Of a DNA stretch of 39,723 bases, positions 26,892 to 33,307 are shown piece by piece. Positions within the stretch are counted from its first letter, which is position 1; each line of letters starts with the position of its first letter. Below the pieces are notes generated by a model. That model saw nothing but the letters and a program-made list of their open reading frames with translations. It was not told the DNA's origin and did not search any database. Both the position numbers and the translations under genes were made by a program. The stretch comes from Parcubacteria group bacterium GW2011_GWC1_45_14 (GTDB lineage Bacteria > Patescibacteriota > Minisyncoccia > Moranbacterales > GWC2-37-73), in assembly GCA_001001345.1 (NCBI GenBank), contig LCKI01000008.1:1-39723 (forward strand). The letters are read 5' to 3'.

Positions 26892-27302
26892 TCAACATTT
26901 CCATACTTTTTTGTTTTTGTTGTTAAAAATTATAACGAACGCCAAAAAAATTGCCGCCAACTCCGCCACGATGAAAAGGGAGTCGCTGAGGGGCGCGCTT
27001 TTCACTTGAAACAGTTCCAGTGAGAGTCCGGAAAGGAAAAAAATGTTATATGAGATATGCAGATTGAATTCTTTTATTTTCCACCTTTTCGGGAAACTTT
27101 TCCAAAGCCAGGCTACATAGATAAGATAAAGAACGGCCATTCCGATAATATTCGGAATGAAAAGCGACATCGCATAAATCCGCGCCACACTCTCCGCCAT
27201 GATCCCGTCATTAAGATTGTATTGCGCGAAGTACACAAGAAAGGCGAACGCGACGAAGACCGCATGAAGCGACGTGAGTATTATGAAGGTTTTTCTTTTC
27301 AT
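26892..27302 (-). CDS. Four-helix hypothetical membrane protein
   Basis: A 136-residue protein with four hydrophobic segments (about residues 6-26, 42-66, 83-98 and 106-126) joined by short loops; WLWKSFPKRWKIKEFN forms a basic cytoplasmic loop. No known family recognised. It has its own promoter (27330-27357), and its 3' end is convergent with the 143-residue gene. Confidence 0.55.
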   Translation of the reverse strand: MKRKTFIILTSLHAVFVAFAFLVYFAQYNLNDGIMAESVARIYAMSLFIPNIIGMAVLYLIYVAWLWKSFPKRWKIKEFNLHISYNIFFLSGLSLELFQVKSAPLSDSLFIVAELAAIFLAFVIIFNNKNKKVWKC

Positions 27303-27329
27303 AAATGTTCAAAGAGAATCTATGCCTTC

Positions 27330-27357
27330 ATTATACATTTAAACTTACGCATCGCAA
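27330..27357 (-). promoter_or_regulatory. Promoter of the four-helix membrane protein
   Basis: Minus strand: -35 TTGCGA (27352-27357), 16-bp spacer, perfect -10 TATAAT (27330-27335), 28 bp before the ATG at 27302. Confidence 0.55.
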
Positions 27358-27443
27358 AATATTTAATTTCAAGAAAATAAATCCATATTGGCCGATTCGT
27401 TATCCGCGCCCTCTCGGAAATGCAAACAGGATCAATCACCGCA

Positions 27444-29063
27444 TTAACATTTTTCCAGTGCTTCCTGCGTGCTAGCGAAAACCATCTCCTTTTCATGAAG
27501 TCTCATGAACCATCCCTCCTTCTTGAGAGGTTTGGCCACCAAGCCGTTGATCGCGCTGAGCATCACGCGCTTTCCCTTGCCCTCCAAAATTGAAACCATT
27601 TCATTTATGGAATTGATGCCGTCAACGTCCAAAAAGAAGAGGTTACGGAAGCTTAAAATGACAGTCTTCGTCTCCCCGTTTATGCGACCTATATTATTGA
27701 GATGGGACTGGGCGTTCACATAGGTCAGTTGCCCGGCGAAACGGTATACGAGAACGTCCCCATGATCCTTGGTTTTTAACAGTTGGGCTGAGTTTATCCT
27801 CTTTATCAACTGTTTATCCTTATTCAGGGTTATTTCCGTATCCGCTCGCGACATATTGTTGGCAAAAATAAGCAAGGCTATAGTCGCCCCCACCAAGATT
27901 CCCGCAATCGGGTCCTCGACGACCGTTATGGCCGCGACCAACAAAGAAAGGAAAAGAGCCGACTTGTCGTGCTTATAAAGATGCAGGAAATGTTTTTTCT
28001 CCACCATCTGCACTGCAGTGAAAACCAGAATGGCGGCCACGGTGGCGAGCGGAAGATACTTAAAAAAGGGCAACAGGACTAAAGAAATGACGACTATGGA
28101 AACGCTGCTGATGGCCGCTGACATCTTGTGGTCGGCTCCGCTTTTGATGTTGAGCGCGGTCCTGGCCAAAGCGGCCGTCGCCGGGATACCCCCGAAAATT
28201 CCCGAGGCTATATTGGCCACCCCTACGCCCAAAACTTCTTTGCGGGTATTGTGTTTGGTCTTCGACATGCCGTCCGCTATCTTGGCGGAAAGGAGCGTTT
28301 CTAAAATAGCTACCAACGCGATGGTCATAGCTCCTATGAATATGTCCTTGTTCAAGAAAAGACCCGCCTGCGGCAACGCCCACAACTTTCCCGAGATATC
28401 CCCGAACCTGGAAAACAATGTCTGAAGATTTATCGCGATGTCCCCGCCTTGGGAAAGATATCCCAACAGCATACCAAAAGGCGCCACGATGATGACTCCT
28501 GGAATTTTTACGAAGAACCTGCGCCACACCAACAAGAAAACGAAGCTTACCGCGAACAGCATGAGGGCGGCCAGATTGGTCCGCTCCAGATTCAAAAAAG
28601 TTTCCCCGATGTTAGCGATGAGTCTTTCATGCTGGGCGATTCCGGTTATCCCCAAGGAGAAATTCAATTGCCCTAGGGCGATGATAAATGCCACGCCTAA
28701 AGTGAATCCATGGATCACGCTCGAGGGAATAAAGATGATATACCTCTCAAATCTCAAAATGTAAACCAGGAGAATGAACAGGCCGGAAAGGATCGCCAAA
28801 AAAGGTAGAATGGCCACTCCATAGGAAAGAGCGTACACGACCAATATCCCGGACAGTGCCCCGGTCGGTCCGACGATATTGTAATTGCTTCCTCCCAGGA
28901 CGGAGGCGGCTAGACCCGCCCAAACAGCAGTGATCACGCCCATCAAAGGAGTGGCCCCGGCCGCCACGGCCAATGAGATCGAGAGCGGGAGGGAAACAAA
29001 GGAAACAGTGATTCCGGATTTCCAATTCTTTTTTATTTTTTCTTTTAAAAATCGTTTGTCCAT
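27444..29063 (-). CDS. SulP-family anion transporter with STAS domain
   Basis: A 539-residue secondary transporter of the SLC26/SulP family, which moves sulfate, bicarbonate or other anions. The N-terminal half has about 12 membrane segments, with the signatures VSLPLSISLAVAAGATPLMG and NIVGPTGALSGILVVYALSYG. A C-terminal STAS domain (about residues 430-539) contains FLDVDGINSINEMVSILEGKG. The substrate cannot be told from sequence; bicarbonate is a common alternative to sulfate. It stands alone between terminator-like structures. Confidence 0.9.
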   Translation of the reverse strand: MDKRFLKEKIKKNWKSGITVSFVSLPLSISLAVAAGATPLMGVITAVWAGLAASVLGGSNYNIVGPTGALSGILVVYALSYGVAILPFLAILSGLFILLVYILRFERYIIFIPSSVIHGFTLGVAFIIALGQLNFSLGITGIAQHERLIANIGETFLNLERTNLAALMLFAVSFVFLLVWRRFFVKIPGVIIVAPFGMLLGYLSQGGDIAINLQTLFSRFGDISGKLWALPQAGLFLNKDIFIGAMTIALVAILETLLSAKIADGMSKTKHNTRKEVLGVGVANIASGIFGGIPATAALARTALNIKSGADHKMSAAISSVSIVVISLVLLPFFKYLPLATVAAILVFTAVQMVEKKHFLHLYKHDKSALFLSLLVAAITVVEDPIAGILVGATIALLIFANNMSRADTEITLNKDKQLIKRINSAQLLKTKDHGDVLVYRFAGQLTYVNAQSHLNNIGRINGETKTVILSFRNLFFLDVDGINSINEMVSILEGKGKRVMLSAINGLVAKPLKKEGWFMRLHEKEMVFASTQEALEKC

Positions 29064-29087
29064 AGGATGTATTTTTCAAAACAAATT

Positions 29088-29120
29088 AAAAAAACATATG
29101 CTTGGCGGCATATGCTTTTC
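29088..29120 (-). terminator. Terminator-like hairpin between the MFS and SulP genes
   Basis: Arms AAAACATATGC and GCATATGCTTTT; on the minus strand seven T follow. It would end transcripts from the MFS gene before SulP. Confidence 0.6.
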
Positions 29121-29232
29121 TTTGTTTTGTTCAGAGGGCTGAGAAAAGCCAGAAAGTCCTGCTATTTGAAAATTCAAAGGTTCCACACCCTTGGAATTAT
29201 AATCCTGCCGGAAAATAAAGTAAATGGACATT

Positions 29233-29284
29233 TACCCCAGGGCAAGCCCTGGACCCTTCGGGTTCCGCAGCAAGCTGCGGGGTA
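29233..29284. repeat. Cloverleaf-shaped palindromic element
   Basis: Outer TACC/GGTA closes three hairpins in a row: CCAGGGC-AA-GCCCTGG, ACCC-TTC-GGGT and CCGCAG-CAAG-CTGCGG. It has no tRNA consensus (no GTTC loop), so it is not a tRNA. Lies between the MFS stop and the terminator at 29088. Confidence 0.65.
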
Positions 29285-29296
29285 TTAAGCCAATTT

Positions 29297-29357
29297 ATTA
29301 TCTGCTCTCGCTCGGAAATGAAAGCTTGCTTTCATTTCTCTCGCTTCGTTTGATAAT
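29297..29357. repeat. Dispersed palindromic repeat, copy 2
   Basis: Inverted copy of the 22250-22309 element: CTCGCTCGGAAATGAAAG, loop CTTG, CTTTCATTTCTCTCGCTTCG, with TTATC/GATAA tips. It touches the stop codon of the MFS gene (29357-29359). Confidence 0.85.
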
Positions 29358-30565
29358 CAAGCCGCGACCGTGACTTCCTCCAGCTTCTTCCCCATCTCCC
29401 CTTCCGGCATATCCTTTCTGAACAGCTTTATGACAAAAAATGACACCAATATCGCGAGCGAACTGAATACGAACGGCAGGCTCGCACGGATATCAAAAAG
29501 AGCTCCTCCGATAATAGGCCCGAAAATCATGGCGGCTGACATTATGGAAGACATAGCCCCAAGAGCCTCTCCTCTCCTTGCCGGTCCGGCAAAGCCGGCC
29601 ACCCTGCTCGTGACGATGACTCGCAAGAGTGATTGACTGAAGGCCATGACCAAAAGGCCTAGAAAAAATATGGCCAGATTCCCAAAGCTCATCAAAAAGA
29701 AGCCGACTGCGAAAAAAAGAAATGGCCAAAGCTCCAATGACGATTCTTTGAAATTTTTAAGCCAGAACCTTTTAAGGGCGAAACCCTGGTTGAAAATCAT
29801 GATCGCTCCCATGCCGGTAAAAATATACCCTATCGCGGACGGACTGAAATTAAATCTCTCATGCATATAAATAGCGAACGTCGCTTGCATACCCGCCACG
29901 GCTAAGCCGAAAAAGAACCAGGCGATATATCGGGCCTTGAAAAGCGGTTGCTTGATTGCACGGATCAAAGGACTCAGTGGATTTATTTCTATTTTCCTTT
30001 TTTTATCCATCTCTTTATGAGTCTCAGGCAAGAAGAAATAAGCCGCGACAGTGTTGGCTGTGGCGAGTATTCCGACGACCCAGAAAGGAAGTGCCGGGGA
30101 AATCGATCCGAGCGCTGCGCCGACCGCCGGACCGATTATGAATCCTATGCCGAATGTCGCACCGGTTATTCCGAGATTAGCAGTCCGCTCTTTGTCGTCC
30201 TTGGAAATATCGGAAATGTAACTTTGAGCGATCGGGAAATTCCCTGCCGCGATTCCATCGACAATCCTTCCTAGAAAGAGAAAGAATGGATTTTTCGCGG
30301 AAGCGAAAATAAACCATCCCAACGCCGTGCTGGCTATGCTTAAAATCAGCACAGGTCTCCTACCAATCCTGTCCGAAAGAGCTCCCAAAAAAGGCGCACT
30401 GAAAAAAGAAAAAAGCGCGAAGACCGCAAAAAGCAGCGTCATTTCAAAAGCGGAGAGACCGAAGCTTTCAACATAAAACGGGAGAACGGGAATGACGATT
30501 CCCATACCAACCACATCGATAAGTATGGTCAGGATTATGATCCATTTTTCCTTGGAAAATTTCAT
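29357..30565 (-). CDS. MFS transporter, TetA-like exporter
   Basis: A 402-residue major facilitator with 12 predicted helices. N-terminal LIDVVGMGIVIPVLPFYVE and motif A GALSDRIGRRPVLI match the DHA1/TetA drug-exporter group; the second-helix loop motif and the conserved SDISKDDKERTANLG segment are also typical. Substrate unknown, so a resistance role is only possible. It ends at a palindromic repeat and uses ATG 30565. Confidence 0.85.
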   Translation of the reverse strand: MKFSKEKWIIILTILIDVVGMGIVIPVLPFYVESFGLSAFEMTLLFAVFALFSFFSAPFLGALSDRIGRRPVLILSIASTALGWFIFASAKNPFFLFLGRIVDGIAAGNFPIAQSYISDISKDDKERTANLGITGATFGIGFIIGPAVGAALGSISPALPFWVVGILATANTVAAYFFLPETHKEMDKKRKIEINPLSPLIRAIKQPLFKARYIAWFFFGLAVAGMQATFAIYMHERFNFSPSAIGYIFTGMGAIMIFNQGFALKRFWLKNFKESSLELWPFLFFAVGFFLMSFGNLAIFFLGLLVMAFSQSLLRVIVTSRVAGFAGPARRGEALGAMSSIMSAAMIFGPIIGGALFDIRASLPFVFSSLAILVSFFVIKLFRKDMPEGEMGKKLEEVTVAA

Positions 30566-30582
30566 TTGCTTTTGTTTTATAA

Positions 30583-30607
30583 TAAAAAAACCGCTTTCGG
30601 TTTTTCC
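30583..30607 (-). terminator. Terminator downstream of the tRNA-Arg copy
   Basis: AAAAAAACCG, loop CTTTC, GGTTTTT. Together with the hairpins in the 78-bp repeat it closes the tRNA-Arg region, read leftward. Confidence 0.65.
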
Positions 30608-30611
30608 ACAT

Positions 30612-30689
30612 TTCTATTCCTGACGAGAGCGAAGCAATTCACTCTCTCTTGGAAACATTCACTTGTTCATGTGTCCTTGGCAGGAATCG
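30612..30689 (-). repeat. tRNA-Arg 3' end plus trailer, distal copy
   Basis: A 78-bp direct repeat of 30787-30866 with about four mismatches and one indel. It includes the last 19 nt of tRNA-Arg plus CA and the trailer hairpin GAGAGTGAATTGCTTCGCTCTC. The offset is 176 bp. Confidence 0.9.
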
Positions 30690-30786
30690 GTCACGAGTAA
30701 ATTTCCTGACGTAAATTTCTCTCGACCCCGCCTCGCGGCGTTCGCCTTGCCCGCCAAAGCGGACAAACTCACGCACCGCTCCGGCT
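30690..30786 (-). repeat. Filler between the two tRNA-Arg 3' ends
   Basis: About 97 bp, GC-rich and palindromic (GGCGGGCAAGGCGAACGCC region), with GCGGGGTCGAGAGAAATTTAC, which resembles GCGCGGGGCGAGAAGTTTAC in the tRNA-Asp trailer. No open frame. Confidence 0.6.
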
Positions 30787-30847
30787 TTCGATTCCTGACG
30801 AGAGTGAAGCAGTTCACTCTCTCCTGGAAACATTCACTTTGTTCATG
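30787..30847 (-). repeat. tRNA-Arg trailer, proximal copy
   Basis: Trailer of tRNA-Arg with the hairpin GAGAGTGAACTGCTTCACTCTC. Just after the hairpin it carries CAGGAATCGAA, a perfect 11-nt complement of the T-arm segment TTCGATTCCTG of the tRNA itself, so a rival fold is possible. The distal copy has one mismatch there. Confidence 0.7.
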
Positions 30848-30920
30848 TGTCCTTGGCAGGAATCGAACCTGCGACCTTTTGGACCGCAACCAAACGCTCT
30901 ATCCACTGAGCTACAAGGAC
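30848..30920 (-). tRNA. tRNA-Arg(GCG)
   Basis: Acceptor GTCCTTG/CAAGGAC, D-arm GCTCAGTGGATAGAGC, anticodon arm TTTGG-TTGCGGT-CCAAA with anticodon GCG, T-arm GCAGG-TTCGATT-CCTGC, discriminator A73 then CA. GCG is unusual in bacteria, where Arg CGN codons are normally read by ACG with inosine. Confidence 0.92.
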
Positions 30921-31009
30921 AAATTATGCCGACTACTGACAACATCTAACTTACAGCAAAAGGCGCAAAAAGGCAACCTTGCCGAGGACATCTCCCGCCG
31001 ACGAAGGGC

Positions 31010-31585
31010 TCAGATGTGCAGGAACCTTTCCAACGCATCGACGAATCCCGCTTCCTGTTTTTCCTCAGACAAAAACCTCATCATCACTTCGCGCACGACA
31101 GCCGGATCCTCGTCTGCGAGCGGAATATGCACGAACGGCATAAAAGAAGCTTTTGTATGAAGACTTAGGGTTTTGGTATGTGGCGGATCATAAAAAATCC
31201 AAAAAGATTCCATATTCTCAAATTCGTACATCTCATCCCCCGCCTGCACGCCCATATGACTTATGGAAAAATCCAACATCCTCGGGTCTTTCTGAAGATA
31301 GATATATCCCACGACTCCGATCAGGATGAAGGTGATCGCCATAATCGGACTATTTGTCCACATCGCATAAGCCGCTATGGCTAAAAATATCAAAGCGGCG
31401 ACCGAATACCAAGTCGCGCTTTTTTCATAAATCTCATATTCCGGCGCCCTCCATGAAATAGATTCCAGATAGCGATCCTCGGAGGTATCGGACTCTTCAA
31501 ATTCTTCCCTGGGCATCCTTTTCTCCGTTTCTCTTACTTCCCCTCCGGCGTTGACGGTTCTCGCTTTTTTCAAGTCGAAAGACAT
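31010..31585 (-). CDS. Two-helix membrane protein with PH-like tail
   Basis: A 191-residue protein: charged, disordered N-terminus (REFEESDTSEDRYLE), the segment SISWRAPEYEIYEKS, two membrane helices (about residues 58-75 and 80-97), then a cytoplasmic beta-rich domain (DFSISHMGVQAGDEMYEFENMESFWIFYDPP, then LSLHTKASFMPFVHIPL) resembling bacterial PH-like domains. The WRAPEYE motif is common in CPR proteins of this type. Function unknown. Transcribed toward tRNA-Arg; only a weak hairpin lies between. Confidence 0.65.
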   Translation of the reverse strand: MSFDLKKARTVNAGGEVRETEKRMPREEFEESDTSEDRYLESISWRAPEYEIYEKSATWYSVAALIFLAIAAYAMWTNSPIMAITFILIGVVGYIYLQKDPRMLDFSISHMGVQAGDEMYEFENMESFWIFYDPPHTKTLSLHTKASFMPFVHIPLADEDPAVVREVMMRFLSEEKQEAGFVDALERFLHI

Positions 31586-31650
31586 ACTTTTTTAATCCAG
31601 TATAAGACTTATGGATTAAATATAGCACAATGGGTTACGCATTCAAAACG

Positions 31651-31675
31651 AAAAAGTCCTCTTCAAGGACTTTTT
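31651..31675 (-). terminator. Final terminator of the tRNA-Ser locus
   Basis: AAAAAGTCCTCTTCAAGGAC and T-run; the third copy of this hairpin after tRNA-Ser(GCU). Confidence 0.8.
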
Positions 31676-31710
31676 CTTTTTGCGGAGAGGGCGAGATTTA
31701 CCCCTCCGGG
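31676..31710 (-). repeat. Copy of the tRNA-Ser(GCU) 3' end
   Basis: Positions 31681-31698 repeat the tRNA 3' end and its CA exactly (18 bp; genuine at 31832-31849), offset 151 bp. On the minus strand it follows TGCCCCGGAGGGGTAA, related to the tRNA-Asp trailer. It is followed by its own terminator. Confidence 0.85.
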
Positions 31711-31830
31711 GCATGAACTTCTCATCTCGCCTCTCATCAGAAAAAGTCCCTTTCAAGGACTTTTTTCTTGGCATGAACTTCTCATCTCGCCTCTCATCAG
31801 AAAAAGTCCCTTTCAAGGACTTTTTTCTTT
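31711..31830 (-). repeat. Two 60-bp tandem repeats with terminator hairpins
   Basis: Units 31711-31770 and 31771-31830 match at 59 of 60 bases. Each contains AAAAAGTCCCTTTCAAGGAC and a T-run (terminator on the minus strand) and GCATGAACTTCTCATCTCGC. The open frame across it is a by-product of a 60-bp period and is not a gene. Confidence 0.92.
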
Positions 31831-31833
31831 TTG

Positions 31834-31920
31834 CGGAGAGGGCGAGATTCGAACTCGCGAGGGCGGTTAAACCCTGCCTCGTTAGCAGTGAGGTGCTTTC
31901 GGCCACTCAGCCACCTCTCC
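31834..31920 (-). tRNA. tRNA-Ser(GCU)
   Basis: Class II tRNA with long variable arm. Acceptor GGAGAGG/CCTCTCC, anticodon loop CTGCTAA (anticodon GCT), T-arm GCGAG-TTCGAAT-CTCGC, discriminator G73, then CA. Second of two serine tRNAs on the minus strand. Confidence 0.94.
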
Positions 31921-32034
31921 GTATTTATTTGCTTCGCAAATGTAAAAAACTGTGGGCGAGAGGCCGCCAGGGTTCCCTTTTGGAACCCGTCAAATGCTCA
32001 TTTGCTCGCATTTGACCCACTCAGCCACCTCTCC
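31921..32034 (-). repeat. tRNA-Ser(GCU) leader element beginning with a copy of its 5' end
   Basis: Positions 32017-32034 repeat the first 18 nt of tRNA-Ser(GCU) exactly, 114 bp upstream of the real 5' end. After the copy come hairpins TCAAATGC/GCATTTGA and GGGTTCC/GGAACCC, then ACTG-T-run-ACATTTGCGAAGCAAATAAATA. The body is homologous to that before tRNA-Ser(UGA). Confidence 0.9.
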
Positions 32035-32071
32035 AATATATTAAATTTTTCAACCGTTTCAATCATGAGTG

Positions 32072-32158
32072 CGGAGGCGGTGGGATTCGAACTCACGGTA
32101 CCCTTTCGGGCACGACAGTTTTCAAGACTGTTGCCTTCAACCACTCGGCCACACCTCC
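32072..32158 (-). tRNA. tRNA-Ser(UGA)
   Basis: Class II tRNA. Acceptor GGAGGTG/CGCCTCC, anticodon arm ACAGT-CTTGAAA-ACTGT (anticodon TGA), long variable arm CGTGCCCGAAAGGGTACCG, T-arm GTGAG/CCCAC with one A-C mismatch, G73, then CA. Confidence 0.93.
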
Positions 32159-32271
32159 ATATTTATTTTCTTCGAAAATGTTAAAAACTGAAAGACCTCG
32201 GGCTCCAGGGTTTCTTTTGAAACCCGTCAAATGCTTCCTGTTTCACATTTGACCCACTCGGCCACACCTCC
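32159..32271 (-). repeat. tRNA-Ser(UGA) leader element beginning with a copy of its 5' end
   Basis: Positions 32254-32271 repeat the first 18 nt of tRNA-Ser(UGA) exactly, at a 113-bp offset. The body aligns along its full length with the Ser(GCU) leader: GGGTCAAATG, GCATTTGACGGGTT, AAACCCTGG, CAGTTTTTAACATTT and AAATAAATA. Confidence 0.9.
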
Positions 32272-32297
32272 ATACAATAGGCTTTTTTAACTTTTCC

Positions 32298-32326
32298 ATG
32301 ATATCAGCAATAAGCCTCCTTGTAAA
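32298..32326 (-). promoter_or_regulatory. Promoter of the two tRNA-Ser genes
   Basis: Minus strand: -35 TTTACA (32321-32326), 17-bp spacer, -10 TATCAT (32298-32303). It lies just upstream of the Ser(UGA) leader element. Confidence 0.55.
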
Positions 32327-32356
32327 TATCCGACTGGAAATAAACTATATCGCCTC

Positions 32357-32384
32357 TTGACATTTTCCTGTTTTCTGCTATACT
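32357..32384 (+). promoter_or_regulatory. Promoter of the DksA-like gene
   Basis: Perfect -35 TTGACA (32357-32362), 16-bp spacer, extended -10 TGC-TATACT (32379-32384). The leader is about 130 nt and contains an AAAGGAGGTG at about 32444 that has no usable start after it. Confidence 0.75.
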
Positions 32385-32521
32385 GCTTGCAGCTCTTTTC
32401 ACGCCTTTTCATAAGGCAAAACATTAATGCAATCATCCACGAAAGGAGGTGAAGATAGGGCCTGGAAATGCAATAATGTGATGTTGTTATGAAGAGCACA
32501 ACTACATCAGGAGGAAATCGC

Positions 32522-32992
32522 ATGAGCAAAGGTTTGGCTACACAATTCAGCAAGCCCACGACCAAAACAGCGATAACAGAAGAAGATCGCCGAATCGCAA
32601 ATCTTTCAAATTGGGATTTTTCAGAGCATCAAAGGAATGTCCTAAAGGCGATGCTCAGGGAAAATCCCTGCACCGAAAACCTGCGGAAACAAGCGCCTGG
32701 ACAAATCGGCACGACAAAAAATGCCGACCCCGTGGACGTGGCTCTCGAAGCAGGCTCGAAAAATGCCGCCTTACTGATGCTGGAAAGGGGCAATGCCCAG
32801 TGCGGAGAAATTCTGCGGGCCTTGAGGAAAATCGAGGAGGGCACCTACCTCCACTGCGGTCACACAGACGCGGACGACGACACTGTTGGTTGCGGACTCG
32901 AAATAGGCCGATTGAGATTAATCAAGAGACCTACCGCGACGCTTTGCATTGAATGCAAGACAGAGCAGGAACGAGCACAAAAAAGGCCGTGA
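32522..32992 (+). CDS. DksA/TraR-type zinc-finger protein
   Basis: A 156-residue protein. Start ATG at 32522 is set by AGGAGG; an upstream ATG at 32489 lacks a binding site. The C-terminal part is DksA/TraR-like: CGEILRALRKIEEGTYLHC, GCGLEIGRLRLIKRPTATLC, IECKTEQE. DksA-type proteins bind in the RNA polymerase secondary channel and tune rRNA and stress genes. Here the first Cys pair is spaced by 11 residues (C-GHTDADDDTVG-C) instead of two. The N-terminal half is not recognisable as a DksA coiled coil, so the polymerase role is uncertain. Confidence 0.78.
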   Translation: MSKGLATQFSKPTTKTAITEEDRRIANLSNWDFSEHQRNVLKAMLRENPCTENLRKQAPGQIGTTKNADPVDVALEAGSKNAALLMLERGNAQCGEILRALRKIEEGTYLHCGHTDADDDTVGCGLEIGRLRLIKRPTATLCIECKTEQERAQKRP

Positions 32993-32999
32993 CGATTGT

Positions 33000-33164
33000 A
33001 TGGTTTCTCCCGATCAAGATGGAAACGGTACCAAGCCATGGCACCATCTCCGTCGGGAGGAGCTCCACCTCTGCCACTACGGCGAGCTTCTCTTAAAAGC
33101 AAAAAGCGAAAGCCCTGCCGAAAACAGGCTTTCGCCAGCAAAAAAACGAAAGTCAAAACATTGA
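33000..33164 (+). CDS. Possible small open frame, 54 residues
   Basis: ATG at 33000, 8 bp after the DksA-like stop. The middle reads WHHLRREELHLCHYGELLLK and could be a peptide, but there is no ribosome binding site and the 3' third is encoded by two hairpins. It may just be the untranslated tail of the upstream gene. Confidence 0.22.
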   Translation: MVSPDQDGNGTKPWHHLRREELHLCHYGELLLKAKSESPAENRLSPAKKRKSKH

Positions 33165-33200
33165 CTTTCGTCGCAACAAGTGAACAGATATCTTGTTCAC
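33106..33200 (+). repeat. Row of three hairpins before the terminator
   Basis: GCGAAAGCC/GGCTTTCGC (33106-33135), ACGAAAGTCAA/TTGACTTTCGT (33146-33171) and GTGAACA/TGTTCAC (33180-33200). They lie in the 3' region of the DksA-like transcript and look like mRNA-protecting or repeat-derived structures. Confidence 0.65.
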
Positions 33201-33214
33201 GCTTTATCTCCTTA

Positions 33215-33247
33215 GGGGGTCAGTTCGTAACTGACCCCCATTTTTTT
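33215..33247 (+). terminator. Strong terminator after the DksA-like gene
   Basis: Perfect 11-bp stem GGGGGTCAGTT/AACTGACCCCC with loop CGT, then A and seven T. Confidence 0.93.
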
Positions 33248-33307
33248 ATCTTAAAACCACATATTTGAAAGCTTTATACATAATACAAGATACCTTATAC
33301 TGGGCTT

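Noticed and set aside
29233-29284. tRNA gene between SulP and MFS
   Set aside because: The cloverleaf outline lacks the TTC loop, D-arm bases and a plausible anticodon arm.
30972-30993. Terminator after the PH-like membrane gene
   Set aside because: The stem GGCA/TGCC is only about 4 bp with a short loop; too weak to support.
31711-31830. CTGATGA in the minus-strand 60-bp unit looked like a hammerhead ribozyme core
   Set aside because: The matching GAAAC and stem arrangement are missing, so the catalytic core is not formed.
31711-31830. CRISPR array
   Set aside because: Only two adjacent, nearly identical 60-bp units without unique spacers, and no cas genes in the window.
31643-31906. Open frame encoding a 20-residue peptide repeated twice
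   Set aside because: It is produced by the 60-bp tandem unit (a multiple of three) and runs across tRNA-Ser(GCU). No ribosome binding site and no coding character.
32444-32480. Leader peptide starting with GTG after AAAGGAG before the DksA-like gene
   Set aside because: The GTG overlaps the binding site with no spacing, and the frame stops after about ten codons. It may be only a standby site.
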